DNA of 33,475 bases. Source: Wenzhouxiangellaceae bacterium. GTDB lineage: Bacteria; Pseudomonadota; Gammaproteobacteria; Xanthomonadales; Wenzhouxiangellaceae. Positions 24,280 to 32,478 of the stretch are shown one piece after another. The position numbers and the translations under genes are program-made. The stretch lies in NCBI GenBank assembly GCA_007695005.1, contig REEQ01000043.1, positions 1 through 33,475 of the forward strand, read 5' to 3'. A model generated the notes under the pieces. That model saw nothing but the letters and a program-made list of their open reading frames with translations, made no database searches and had not been told where the DNA came from. Every line of letters starts with the position of its first letter. Positions within the stretch are counted from its first letter, which is position 1.

Positions 24280-25470
24280 TCAGAGGCGCCGGTCCGGGTG
24301 GGCCAGGCGATCGTCCGCGCGGATTGCGTTGCGACCGTCGAGCACGATTGCATAGCTGATCCGCTCGAAAGGTCGGAAAACCATCAATTGGCCAGCATAC
24401 TCGTCCGGCAGGGTCACTTCGCGTTCGGCCGCGCGGCTGAACATGGAGTAGCGCTCGTCCTGGATGGTGGCGCCCGGCCGGAAGGCCGAGAAGGTGTGGC
24501 CTGGCTCGATGCCATCGGCGGTTCCCAGCGAAATGGCCACGATCTGGAAGTGGCCAACGCCGTAGTAGGCCTCACTGATGGTCAGAACGCGGGCATGGTC
24601 GGGGATGTTGTCCATTGCCCGCGGGAAGAAGGTCATGTCGTAGACGTGATAGTCGATTGGCAGCACGAAGTCGCCGACCATGACTTCGCGGCGTCCATCG
24701 ATCAACTCGAGGATGGTCGGATCACCAGCCTGGACGACTCTCGCCCGCGCCGCTTCCCACAGTTCGTAGCCGATCACGGGGTAGTTGAAGCGCTCCATCC
24801 GGCCCAGGGTGTGGCGCCAGACATTGCCCGGTCGCCGCTCGCTGCGTGGCACAGTGCCCTGGCCATGGCGGATACGATTGCGGCGCAGCTTGATGTCTTC
24901 GGAGTTGCTGCTGCGGTCTTCGAATTCATAGGTTACCCGGGCGATGATCACTTCCTGGCCGGGCCGGGGATTGTCCATGCCGCGCACGTAGGTGCGATCA
25001 CCCGGGCCGGTCATGATGCGCTGCTCGACATTGGCCACGACGTAAGGCAGGCCTTCGAACTCTTCGGCGCTCAGTACCCGCGGTCGGCGCAGGAAGGGCT
25101 CGATCGCATCGTAGGGAATGGTGCTGATCGGGCCATCGACCTGGCTGCGGCGGATTTCCGGCGACAGGCGCCGGATCGAATCATCGACGCCGGGGCGCTC
25201 GCCGACCATCAGCCGAGGTTCGCCGCCGACAAATTCCAGCGAGATCCGGTCGCCCGGGAAAATAAGATGCGGATTCTCGATCTGCGGGTTGGCCTGCCAG
25301 ATGGCCGGCCACTGCCAGGGGCGCGTCAGAAATCGGCTGGCGATGTCCCAGAGCGTATCGCCCTGCTGGACGATATACTCCCGCGGATGGTCTTCGCGCA
25401 GCTCGATATCCTGGGCCTGTACACTGAAGGCCAGCCCCACGATGGCCATGATGATCAGTAAGCGTTTCAC
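24280..25470 (-). CDS. Exported LysM-domain protein
   Basis: A 396-residue protein with a signal peptide (MKRLLIIMAIVGLAFSVQA, cut before QD) and one LysM domain at about 31-80 (YIVQQGDTLWDIASRFL, LIFPGDRISL) that would bind peptidoglycan. The remaining 300 residues have no motif I can name, though FRPFERISYAIVLDGRNAIR at the end and AYYGVGHFQIVAISLG resemble other LysM proteins found upstream of dprA. A scaffolding or cell-wall role is inferred. The start is GTG 25470 with GGAGG ten bases before it. It diverges from def over a 100-base AT-rich spacer. Confidence 0.88.
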   Translation of the reverse strand: MKRLLIIMAIVGLAFSVQAQDIELREDHPREYIVQQGDTLWDIASRFLTRPWQWPAIWQANPQIENPHLIFPGDRISLEFVGGEPRLMVGERPGVDDSIRRLSPEIRRSQVDGPISTIPYDAIEPFLRRPRVLSAEEFEGLPYVVANVEQRIMTGPGDRTYVRGMDNPRPGQEVIIARVTYEFEDRSSNSEDIKLRRNRIRHGQGTVPRSERRPGNVWRHTLGRMERFNYPVIGYELWEAARARVVQAGDPTILELIDGRREVMVGDFVLPIDYHVYDMTFFPRAMDNIPDHARVLTISEAYYGVGHFQIVAISLGTADGIEPGHTFSAFRPGATIQDERYSMFSRAAEREVTLPDEYAGQLMVFRPFERISYAIVLDGRNAIRADDRLAHPDRRL

Positions 25471-25520
25471 GGAGTGAATCCCTCCAGATGGTGCCGACGG
25501 CTTGATTTTTCTGAGGCTAT

Positions 25521-25539
25521 CATAAACATTATCATTGTA
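25521..25539. promoter_or_regulatory. Fur-box-like sequence between LysM gene and def
   Basis: On the minus strand, TACAATGATAATGTTTATG matches the 19-base Fur consensus GATAATGATAATCATTATC at 14 of 19 positions by hand alignment. The whole spacer is AT-rich, so chance similarity is a real alternative, and neither flanking gene is a classical iron-uptake gene. Confidence 0.25.
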
Positions 25540-25570
25540 AAACGCACCCTTAAGCGATTTTTTTCAGGCT

Positions 25571-26092
25571 ATGTCACGACTCAACATCCTCGAGTTCCCC
25601 GATCCGCGCCTGCGGCGGGTGGCCAAACCGGTCGAATCCGTCACCGATAAAGAGCGCCAGCTGGCGGCCGATATGCTCGAAACCATGTACGCTTCACGCG
25701 GCATCGGGCTGGCTGCCACGCAGGTCAACGAGGGCGTTCGCGTCGTGGTGATGGACCTGAGCGAGCAGCGTAACGAGCCGCGCTACTTCATCAATCCCGA
25801 GATCATCGACCGCCAGGGCACGCAGGCCTGCGAGGAGGGTTGTCTGTCCGTTCCGGGCATTTACGCCGAGGTCAATCGGGCCGAGCGGGTCACTGTCCGG
25901 GCGCTGGGCCTGGACGGCGAAGCCTTCGAGCTTGAGGCCGACGGTTTGCTGGCGGTATGCATTCAGCACGAAATCGATCACCTTGACGGCAAGGTATTTG
26001 TCGACTACCTGTCGCCGCTGAAACGGCGAATGGTCGAAAAGCGCCTGCGCAAGCAGCAGCGCCTGGATAAGGCTGAACCCGCCCGAGCGTGA
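25571..26092 (+). CDS. def: Peptide deformylase
   Basis: Removes the formyl group from the N-terminal methionine of new proteins. The 173 residues have the three family motifs: GIGLAATQV (44-52), EGCLSVPG with metal ligand C91, and QHEIDHLDG with ligands H133, H137 and catalytic E134. The enzyme normally uses ferrous iron. Length and motifs are those of the active class. A short lysine/arginine-rich end follows. Its stop overlaps the fmt GTG start, coupling the deformylase with the formyltransferase, a very common pairing. Confidence 0.97.
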   Translation: MSRLNILEFPDPRLRRVAKPVESVTDKERQLAADMLETMYASRGIGLAATQVNEGVRVVVMDLSEQRNEPRYFINPEIIDRQGTQACEEGCLSVPGIYAEVNRAERVTVRALGLDGEAFELEADGLLAVCIQHEIDHLDGKVFVDYLSPLKRRMVEKRLRKQQRLDKAEPARA

Positions 26093-27018
26093 GGCCGCTG
26101 CGCATCGTTTTTGCCGGCACGCCGGACTTCGCCGTGCCGGCGCTGGCGGCATTGATCGAGTCAGCGCATCGCCCGGTTGCCGTGCTCACCCAGCCTGATC
26201 GCGGCGTTGGCCGCGGGCGCCGGGTTCAATTCGGCCCGGTCAAGCGCCTGGCGCTGGAGGCCGGTGTCGAGGTGTTGCAACCGCACAGCCTGCGCTCCGA
26301 GCAGGCCCGGCAACCGCTGGCGGCGCTGGCGCCCGAACTGCTGATCACCGCCGCCTATGGGCTGCTGCTGCCACCGGCCGTGCTCGAGCTGCCGCGCCAC
26401 GGCTGCTGGAACCTGCATGCTTCACTGCTGCCGCGCTGGCGTGGGGCCAGTCCGATCAACCAGGCGATCCTGGCCGGCGATGCCGAGACCGGAATTTCGC
26501 TGATGCAGATGGACGCCGGTCTCGATACCGGCCCGGTGCTGTTGCAGGCCGCCACCGAGATTGGCGCCGAGGAGACGGCTGGCGAGCTGCATGACCGTCT
26601 GGCGCGGATGGCCGCGTTGCTGATGCGAGACGGTTTGGAGCGGCTGCTCAGCGCAAGCCTGCCAGAAGCTGCACCGCAAAACCCGGCCCTGGCCACTCAC
26701 GCCCCGCTGATTGACAAGCAGGATGCGCGTCTTGACTGGTCGGATGATGCCGACCGGCTGGCCCGCAAGGTGCGCGCCTACAACCCCTGGCCGGTCGCCT
26801 TCGGCGATATTGCCGGGCAAAGCTGCCGGATCTTTCGCGCCGGCGCGCGCAGCGATCTGGCGGGCGCTCCGGGTGAGCTGCTGCGCGGACATGGCCAGCG
26901 CGACCGGATCATCGTTGCCTGCGGTCGAGGCGCCCTGGAAGTGTTCGAATTGCAGGCACCAAACCGCAAGCGCGTAAGCGCGCGTGACTGGCTCAATGCC
27001 CATCCGGACTGGATCTGA
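26089..27018 (+). CDS. fmt: Methionyl-tRNA formyltransferase
   Basis: Formylates initiator Met-tRNA with 10-formyl-tetrahydrofolate. The 309 residues begin at GTG 26089, overlapping the def stop by four bases, and read [16 protein letters not shown]. The catalytic N108 and H110 in [17 protein letters not shown] and D146 in [12 protein letters not shown] are all present at the family positions. The C-terminal OB-fold domain (about 205-309) has [14 protein letters not shown] and a GKRVSARDW-like end. Together with def it makes a complete formylation and deformylation pair. Confidence 0.97.
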   Translation: MRPLRIVFAGTPDFAVPALAALIESAHRPVAVLTQPDRGVGRGRRVQFGPVKRLALEAGVEVLQPHSLRSEQARQPLAALAPELLITAAYGLLLPPAVLELPRHGCWNLHASLLPRWRGASPINQAILAGDAETGISLMQMDAGLDTGPVLLQAATEIGAEETAGELHDRLARMAALLMRDGLERLLSASLPEAAPQNPALATHAPLIDKQDARLDWSDDADRLARKVRAYNPWPVAFGDIAGQSCRIFRAGARSDLAGAPGELLRGHGQRDRIIVACGRGALEVFELQAPNRKRVSARDWLNAHPDWI

Positions 27019-27073
27019 CTGGCAATGCTGCCTGCCGGCCACAGCTCATCAAGCAGACCGACATTGACCGGAC

Positions 27074-28429
27074 ATGGCGGCTGAGTCCGACGGCAGTCGC
27101 CCCCGCCTGGCGGCGGCGCGCGCGCTGGCTGCCGTGCTTGATCAGGGCAGGGCGCTTGACGGGGTGCTGGAGCAGGAGCTGAGCCGGCTGAGCCAGGCTC
27201 GCGACCGCGCCCTGGCGCGCCGGCTGGCCCATGCGGTCTTGCGCAGCTGGCCGGCGCTTGATGCGCTGCTTGGCCGTCTCATCAATAGGCGTCCGGCGCG
27301 TCGGGAGCGGCTGGTCTGGTTCATTCTTGCCGTCGGCCTGGCCGAGCTGCGGCAAGGGCGTGAGCCGGCACCGGCCGTGGTCCACGCAGCAGTGGCGGCG
27401 ACCGCCGCTGCCGGCCTGGCTCGCCTCAAGGGGCTGAGCAATGCCGTTCTGCGCGGCTATCTGCGCCGCAAGACTGAGCTCGAGCACGACCTGGGTGACA
27501 ATCCGGTGTTGCGCTGGGGGTATCCGCGATGGTTCATCGACCTGGTCCGGCGGGACTGGCCCGATCACTGGCAAGACCTGCTGGATGCCGGCAACCAGCC
27601 ACCGCCGCTGACCCTGCGGGTCAATCGTCGCCACTGGACGCGCGACCAGGCGCAAGCTGCACTGGCCGCGGCCGGCATAGACGCCGGGGTCGTGCCCGGA
27701 TTGCCGGACGCATTGATGCTGGATCAGCGTGCGGCCGTCTCGGCGCTGCCGGGTTTCAGCGACGGCGGTCTGTCGGTTCAGGACGCTGCCGCCCAGCTGG
27801 CCGTCGAGCACCTGGCGCTGACTGCCGGGCAGCGCGTTCTTGATGCGTGCGCGGCTCCCGGCGGCAAGGCCGCGCATATTCTGGAGCGGGCCGATGTGGC
27901 GCTGACCGCAGTGGATGTGGATGCCGAGCGGCTGGCTCGCGTCGCGGACAACTTCAAGCGCCTGGGTCTGACCGGTCAGCTGCAGCTAGGCGATGCTACC
28001 CGGCCCGAGGACTGGTGGGACGGTCGCCTCTTTGATCGCATCCTGCTGGATGCCCCATGTTCGGCCAGCGGCGTGATCCGACGCCACCCGGATGTGCGCT
28101 GGCTGCGCCAGCCGGCCGACATTGGCGTGCTGGCTGACCTGCAGGCGCGCATGCTGGACGCCTTGTGGCCGCTGCTGGCGCCGGGCGGTATCCTTGTCTA
28201 TGCCACCTGTTCGGTGCTGGCCGACGAAAACCAGCATCAGGCTCGAGCCTTCCTGGAGCGACATGACGACGCCGAGACCATCAACCATGACCAGCTGCCC
28301 GGGCTTGACCGGGAACCGGGCCGCCAGGTTCTTCCGGGGACGCTGGCTATGGACGGTTTCTATCATCTGGCTGTGCGTCGCCTGCCGCCCGGATGCGGGC
28401 GGGCAAGCCGATCGTCTGGCCCTGATTGA
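27074..28429 (+). CDS. rsmB: 16S rRNA (cytosine-967-C5) methyltransferase RsmB
   Basis: Methylates C967 of 16S rRNA. The 451 residues start with a NusB-like helical domain (about 1-140, RLAAARALAAVLDQGRALD). The SAM-dependent domain has LDACAAPGGKAAHILE (near 257), LDAPCSASGVIRRHPDVRWL with one active cysteine (near 329), and VYATCSVLADENQ with the other (near 378). Position after fmt is standard. The final codons, past AVRRLPPG, overlap the next gene in another frame; the tail there (CGRASRSSGPD) looks unconstrained. Confidence 0.95.
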   Translation: MAAESDGSRPRLAAARALAAVLDQGRALDGVLEQELSRLSQARDRALARRLAHAVLRSWPALDALLGRLINRRPARRERLVWFILAVGLAELRQGREPAPAVVHAAVAATAAAGLARLKGLSNAVLRGYLRRKTELEHDLGDNPVLRWGYPRWFIDLVRRDWPDHWQDLLDAGNQPPPLTLRVNRRHWTRDQAQAALAAAGIDAGVVPGLPDALMLDQRAAVSALPGFSDGGLSVQDAAAQLAVEHLALTAGQRVLDACAAPGGKAAHILERADVALTAVDVDAERLARVADNFKRLGLTGQLQLGDATRPEDWWDGRLFDRILLDAPCSASGVIRRHPDVRWLRQPADIGVLADLQARMLDALWPLLAPGGILVYATCSVLADENQHQARAFLERHDDAETINHDQLPGLDREPGRQVLPGTLAMDGFYHLAVRRLPPGCGRASRSSGPD

Positions 28430-28910
28430 CCCGGTGCCGGCCTGGCAGGCTGACGAACTGGTCATCCTGGCCGGCCTGGACTGGCAGCCAACCGATGCGG
28501 TTATCGAGGCCATGGAGCACGGTGTGGCGGTGCCGATCCGAATTACCACCCGCAGCCTGCGCACGCGCGCCGGGCTGCGCTGGGTCGAGCGCGATCGCAA
28601 CCATCGCCATGAGGTGCGCTACCTGCCGATGTTGCGCAGCTACCAGATTGTCGACACCAAGACCGGCGAGCAGCGCAACTATCCGCGTCTGCACATGCTG
28701 CTCGACAGCCTGCGCCAGCCGCGACCCTGGGGCACCGGGCTGACCCGGGATGATCTGGAGCAGGCCAGCTTCCGAGTCGAGATTCGTGGCCAGCTTGATC
28801 TGACCCGACTGCCCTCGCCGATGCGGATGCCGGTCTGGTTCGATCCGGCCTGGCGTGCGATCAGCCCCTGGCGCGGTTGGGACGCCGCCGAGCTGCCTGT
28901 CGATGACTGA
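28287..28910 (+). CDS. DUF4390 family protein, probably exported
   Basis: A protein of about 207 residues, of unknown function, typical between rsmB and ntrY in several beta- and gammaproteobacteria. Conserved-looking parts are AMEHGVAVPIRITTRS, RHEVRYLPMLRSYQIVD, NYPRLHMLLDSL and a PVWFDPAWRAISPW end. The mature part begins near 28410. The frame continues upstream through a basic and hydrophobic stretch, ARFFRGRWLWTVSIIWLCVA, a plausible signal peptide coded within the 3' end of rsmB in another frame. Start candidates are ATG 28287 (used here), TTG 28305 and ATG 28263; none has a strong Shine-Dalgarno. It overlaps the kinase gene by eight bases. Confidence 0.8.
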   Translation: MTSCPGLTGNRAARFFRGRWLWTVSIIWLCVACRPDAGGQADRLALIDPVPAWQADELVILAGLDWQPTDAVIEAMEHGVAVPIRITTRSLRTRAGLRWVERDRNHRHEVRYLPMLRSYQIVDTKTGEQRNYPRLHMLLDSLRQPRPWGTGLTRDDLEQASFRVEIRGQLDLTRLPSPMRMPVWFDPAWRAISPWRGWDAAELPVDD

Positions 28911-31089
28911 GGCGCCGCCAGTGCGCCCGGACTCGCGCCAGGCCATGCGGCGGGTGCTGCGTGCGCTGCCCCTGCTGGCGGTGCTGATGGTACTGCTGTC
29001 CTCGCTCTACCTGGTCTCCAGCGTCGAGCAGGACGCCACCCAGCTTGGCCGCATGGCCATGTGGGTGTTCATTACCACCGGCGTCGCCCTGATCTTGCTG
29101 GTGGTGGTGATCTTCGGCCGCCTGGTCAAGCTGATCCAGCGCCTGCGGGCGAAAGAGCCCGGCGCCCGCCTGACGGCCCGTCTGGTTGCCGTCTTTACCG
29201 TGCTGGCCCTGCCGCCGGTGGTCATTCTCTACCTGTTCGCAATCCAGTTTCTCACCGATACCGTCGAAGGCTGGCTGGATGTGGACGCCGAGCGAGCGCT
29301 GGCCCAGTCGATCGAACTGGGGCAGATGTTTCTCGATCTGCGTACCCGCGAAGTCAGCGGCCAGGTCCAGCGGCTGGCCGATCAGCTTGATCTGGACGAC
29401 GAAGAGTGGCTGTTTCGTCAGCTGCTGCGCCAGGTCAGCGCCTCCGGCCCGACCGAGCTGGCCGTCCTCAATGCCGGCGGCCAGCCCCAGGTCAGCGTCA
29501 ATATCGATCCGGCCCGCCTGACCCCGGAACTGCCGTCCAGTTTTGCCCTGGTCCAGGCCCTGGATAACCAGATTTATGCGGCCGTCGAGCCCTACGAAGA
29601 CGGCATCCGGATCCGCGTCCTGGTCCTGCTTGGACCGCCGCGTCTGGGCGCTTCCCCCTTGATCCTGCAAGCCATTCACCCGCTGCCCAGGGACTTCAGT
29701 GGTCTGGCGGGAGACGTCGAGGCGGCCTACTATCGGTACCGCAACGTCGCGTTTTTGCGCGATCGCCTGCAGCAGAGCCTGATTCTGATCCTGACCCTGG
29801 TACTGTTGCTGACCGCGCTGCTGGCCATGCTGGTCGCCTTCAATGCCGCCCGTCGACTGTCGCAACCGGTTCGGGAGCTGGCTGTGGCGACCGAAGAAAT
29901 CGCGGCCGGTCGCTTTCCCGATGAACTGGCAGTTACCAGCCGCGATGAGCTGGGCTTTCTGGTGCGCTCCTTCAATGTCATGACCCGCGAGCTGGCCGCC
30001 AGCCGCCAGGCCCTGGAGTCGCAGCGCCGCTATCTCGAGATCGTGCTTGGTCGTCTTTCAGCCGGGGTGCTGGCAATAGATCGCGCCGGTTGCCTGAGCG
30101 CCTTCAATGAGTCGGCCGCGCGCATTCTTGGCCTGGATGCAGAGCTTGACAGCGGCCTGGCCCTCAAGGCGCTGCGCAGTCAGCGTCCCGATCTGGCACC
30201 GCTGCTGGACAGTGTTCTCGAGCGCCGCGCCAGCGGCATCGGCGACTGGCGCAAGGAAATTCAACTGGGCCAGCCGGACCGACCGCTGGTGCTGGTCTGT
30301 CGCGGTTCGGACCTGCCTGCAGAGACCGGCGGCCAAGTCGTGGTTTTCGATGATGTGACCGTGCTTGACCAGGCCCAGCGCGAGGCTGCCTGGGCCGAAG
30401 TCGCGCGCCGGCTAGCCCATGAGGTCAAGAACCCGCTGACGCCGATTCAGCTGGCCGCCGAGCGCCTGCAATACAAGCTGGAATCCAGTCTGACGCCGGA
30501 TCAGGTCGAACTGCTGACCAAGACCACGACCACCATTCGCGCCCAGGTCGATACCTTGAAACGCCTGGTCGATGCCTTTGGCGACTATGCCCGTCCGGTT
30601 GGGCTGAGGCGCGAGCCGCTGGCGCTGGAAGCGCTGATCAACGAAGTTGCCGACCTGTATGCCAGCGGCGCTGCGCCAGTGCAGTTCGAGATCCGGGCTG
30701 CGCCCGATGCCGGTCGGGTCATGGCCGACCCCCATCGCCTGCGCCAGGTGCTGCTGAACCTGGTCCGAAACGCCCAGGAAGCCCGGGCCGACGGTGCGCC
30801 CAGCCTGCAAATCGAGCTGGCTGCCCGACAACGCGAAGCTCAGCCTGGTGTCCTGCTCACCGTGCGCGACAATGGTCCGGGTTTTGCCAGCGAGGTGCTT
30901 GATCGGGTGTTCGAGCCTTATGTAACGACCAAGCCGCGCGGCACGGGCCTCGGCCTGGCCATTGTCCGACGCATCATCGAAGAGCACGGTGGTCATATCG
31001 AGCTGGGCAACCATCCTGACGGCGGCGCCCATATCAGCCTCTGGCTGCCGGCGGCTGAACCACAGGCCGAGCCGGCCCGGATACAATAG
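28903..31089 (+). CDS. ntrY: NtrY-like sensor histidine kinase
   Basis: A membrane sensor kinase of 728 residues from ATG 28903, which overlaps the previous stop. Three hydrophobic helices lie in the first 120 residues. A fourth (about 292-314, LILILTLVLLLTALLAMLVAF) follows a periplasmic sensing part. HAMP (about 315-365) and PAS (about 375-480) domains come next. The HisKA site H506 is in RRLAHEVKNPLTPIQLAAER. The ATPase domain has NLVRNAQEA, VRDNGPGF and GTGLGLAIVRRIIEEHGGH, all intact. The signal is not known; NtrY proteins are linked to nitrogen or redox control elsewhere, and its site next to trkA does not settle this. Its partner regulator starts four bases after its stop. Confidence 0.92.
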   Translation: MTEAPPVRPDSRQAMRRVLRALPLLAVLMVLLSSLYLVSSVEQDATQLGRMAMWVFITTGVALILLVVVIFGRLVKLIQRLRAKEPGARLTARLVAVFTVLALPPVVILYLFAIQFLTDTVEGWLDVDAERALAQSIELGQMFLDLRTREVSGQVQRLADQLDLDDEEWLFRQLLRQVSASGPTELAVLNAGGQPQVSVNIDPARLTPELPSSFALVQALDNQIYAAVEPYEDGIRIRVLVLLGPPRLGASPLILQAIHPLPRDFSGLAGDVEAAYYRYRNVAFLRDRLQQSLILILTLVLLLTALLAMLVAFNAARRLSQPVRELAVATEEIAAGRFPDELAVTSRDELGFLVRSFNVMTRELAASRQALESQRRYLEIVLGRLSAGVLAIDRAGCLSAFNESAARILGLDAELDSGLALKALRSQRPDLAPLLDSVLERRASGIGDWRKEIQLGQPDRPLVLVCRGSDLPAETGGQVVVFDDVTVLDQAQREAAWAEVARRLAHEVKNPLTPIQLAAERLQYKLESSLTPDQVELLTKTTTTIRAQVDTLKRLVDAFGDYARPVGLRREPLALEALINEVADLYASGAAPVQFEIRAAPDAGRVMADPHRLRQVLLNLVRNAQEARADGAPSLQIELAARQREAQPGVLLTVRDNGPGFASEVLDRVFEPYVTTKPRGTGLGLAIVRRIIEEHGGHIELGNHPDGGAHISLWLPAAEPQAEPARIQ

Positions 31090-31093
31090 CGCC

Positions 31094-32443
31094 ATGGCCA
31101 GCGCCCGCATCCTGATCGTTGATGATGAGCCCGACATTCGCGAGCTGATCGGCGAAATCCTTGCCGATGAAGGTCACGAGATTCTGTCGGCCGCCAATGC
31201 TGCCGAAGCCCGCGAGCTGCGCGGCCAGCACCAGCCCGAGCTGGTTCTGCTCGATGTCTGGATGCCGGACACCGATGGCATCAGCCTGTTGCGCGAGTGG
31301 ACCGAGGCCGGTGCGCTGGAATGCCCGGTGGTGATGATCTCCGGTCATGGCTCGGTCGAGACCGCGGTTGAGGCCACCCGCTTGGGCGCCTTTGACTTCA
31401 TTGAAAAGCCGGTGTCCATGGCCAAACTCATGGTCACCGTCGGCAATGCCCTGGAAGCCGGTCGGCTCAAGCGCGAGAACGCCGGGCTGAAGCGTCGCAT
31501 GCCTGCGGTGATGGAGCCGATGGGACGCTCGCTGGCGGTACAGCAGCTCAAGCGGCGCCTCGAGCGCATCGCCGCGCACGACACTCCGGTGCTGATTACG
31601 GGGGAAGCAGGCGTGGGCAAGGGCGCGGCCGCGCGCTGGATTCATGCCCATTCGCGACGCGCTGAAGGGCCGTTCGTGGCCGCGCCGACCCGGGCCAGCG
31701 GCGCCGGCCTGGGCCGCTTGCTGCTGGGTGAGGAGGGCGAGACCGGTCTCCTCGGCGAGGCTCAGGGCGGGGTGCTGTTCATTGATGATGTCTCGCAGCT
31801 GGAACCCGATGCGCAAGGACTGCTGCTGAAAATCCTGGAATCCGGGCACCTGGATCCGGATCGATCGGCAAGCCCGCCGCTGGATCTGCGCCTGATTGCC
31901 GGCACGACCGTGGCCCTGGAGGCACTGGTCCGGGCAGGCCAGTTCGAGGAGGCGCTCTACTACCAGCTCAACGTGGTGCCGCTGGAGATCCCGCCACTGC
32001 GGCAGCGCCAGGAGGATGTGCCCGATCTGATTCGATTCTATGCCGAGTACTATCCCAGCCGTGACGGCGTTCCCTACCGGCATTTCTCGGTAGCGGCTCA
32101 GAACCGGCTGCGCCAGCATCACTGGCCGGGTAACTTGCGCGAGCTTAAGAACCTGGTCCAGCGGCTGTTGATCCTGGGCGGGGATGACGATGTTTCGGTC
32201 GCCGAGGTCGAAGAGGCGCTGAGTCAGACCGATACCGGACGGCGCGGCGGCGAGGCCGCAGTGCCGGAATTGTTCCAGCTGCCGCTGCGCGAGGCGCGCG
32301 AGGAATTCGAGCGCCAGTATCTGACCTACAAGCTGAAGTCGGTCGATGGCAGCGTCGGCAAGCTGGCTGAAGTGGTCGAGATGGAACGGACCCACCTGTA
32401 TCGTAAGCTGCGCCAGCTCGGCGTCGATCCCAAGCAGCTCTGA
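31094..32443 (+). CDS. ntrX: NtrX-like response regulator with degenerate AAA+ domain
   Basis: A 449-residue NtrC-family regulator. The receiver domain has D10, D11, phospho-acceptor D54 and K105 (FDFIEKPVS). The central domain keeps Walker A (GEAGVGKG, 170-177) and a changed Walker B (FIDDVSQL, 229-236). It lacks the GAFTGA loop that touches sigma-54. The usual FREDLYYRLNV is FEEALYYQLNV here, so both arginines are replaced. The C-terminal Fis-type helix-turn-helix (about 415-449, VGKLAEVVEMERTHLYRKL) looks normal. It should therefore bind DNA as a phosphorylation-controlled regulator without acting as a sigma-54 ATPase (inference). Absence of GAFTGA is also known in alphaproteobacterial NtrX. 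The frame is open back to 30962 inside the kinase gene; ATG 31094 is the start. Confidence 0.92.
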   Translation: MASARILIVDDEPDIRELIGEILADEGHEILSAANAAEARELRGQHQPELVLLDVWMPDTDGISLLREWTEAGALECPVVMISGHGSVETAVEATRLGAFDFIEKPVSMAKLMVTVGNALEAGRLKRENAGLKRRMPAVMEPMGRSLAVQQLKRRLERIAAHDTPVLITGEAGVGKGAAARWIHAHSRRAEGPFVAAPTRASGAGLGRLLLGEEGETGLLGEAQGGVLFIDDVSQLEPDAQGLLLKILESGHLDPDRSASPPLDLRLIAGTTVALEALVRAGQFEEALYYQLNVVPLEIPPLRQRQEDVPDLIRFYAEYYPSRDGVPYRHFSVAAQNRLRQHHWPGNLRELKNLVQRLLILGGDDDVSVAEVEEALSQTDTGRRGGEAAVPELFQLPLREAREEFERQYLTYKLKSVDGSVGKLAEVVEMERTHLYRKLRQLGVDPKQL

Positions 32444-32478
32444 TCGACTGTCTGACCAGACCATAGGGTATCCCAGTC

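Noticed and set aside
23116-25461. Long plus-strand open frame of 781 codons opposite dprA and the LysM gene
   Set aside because: It is the antisense of two clear genes, a common effect of high GC at third positions. Its product has no recognisable motif.
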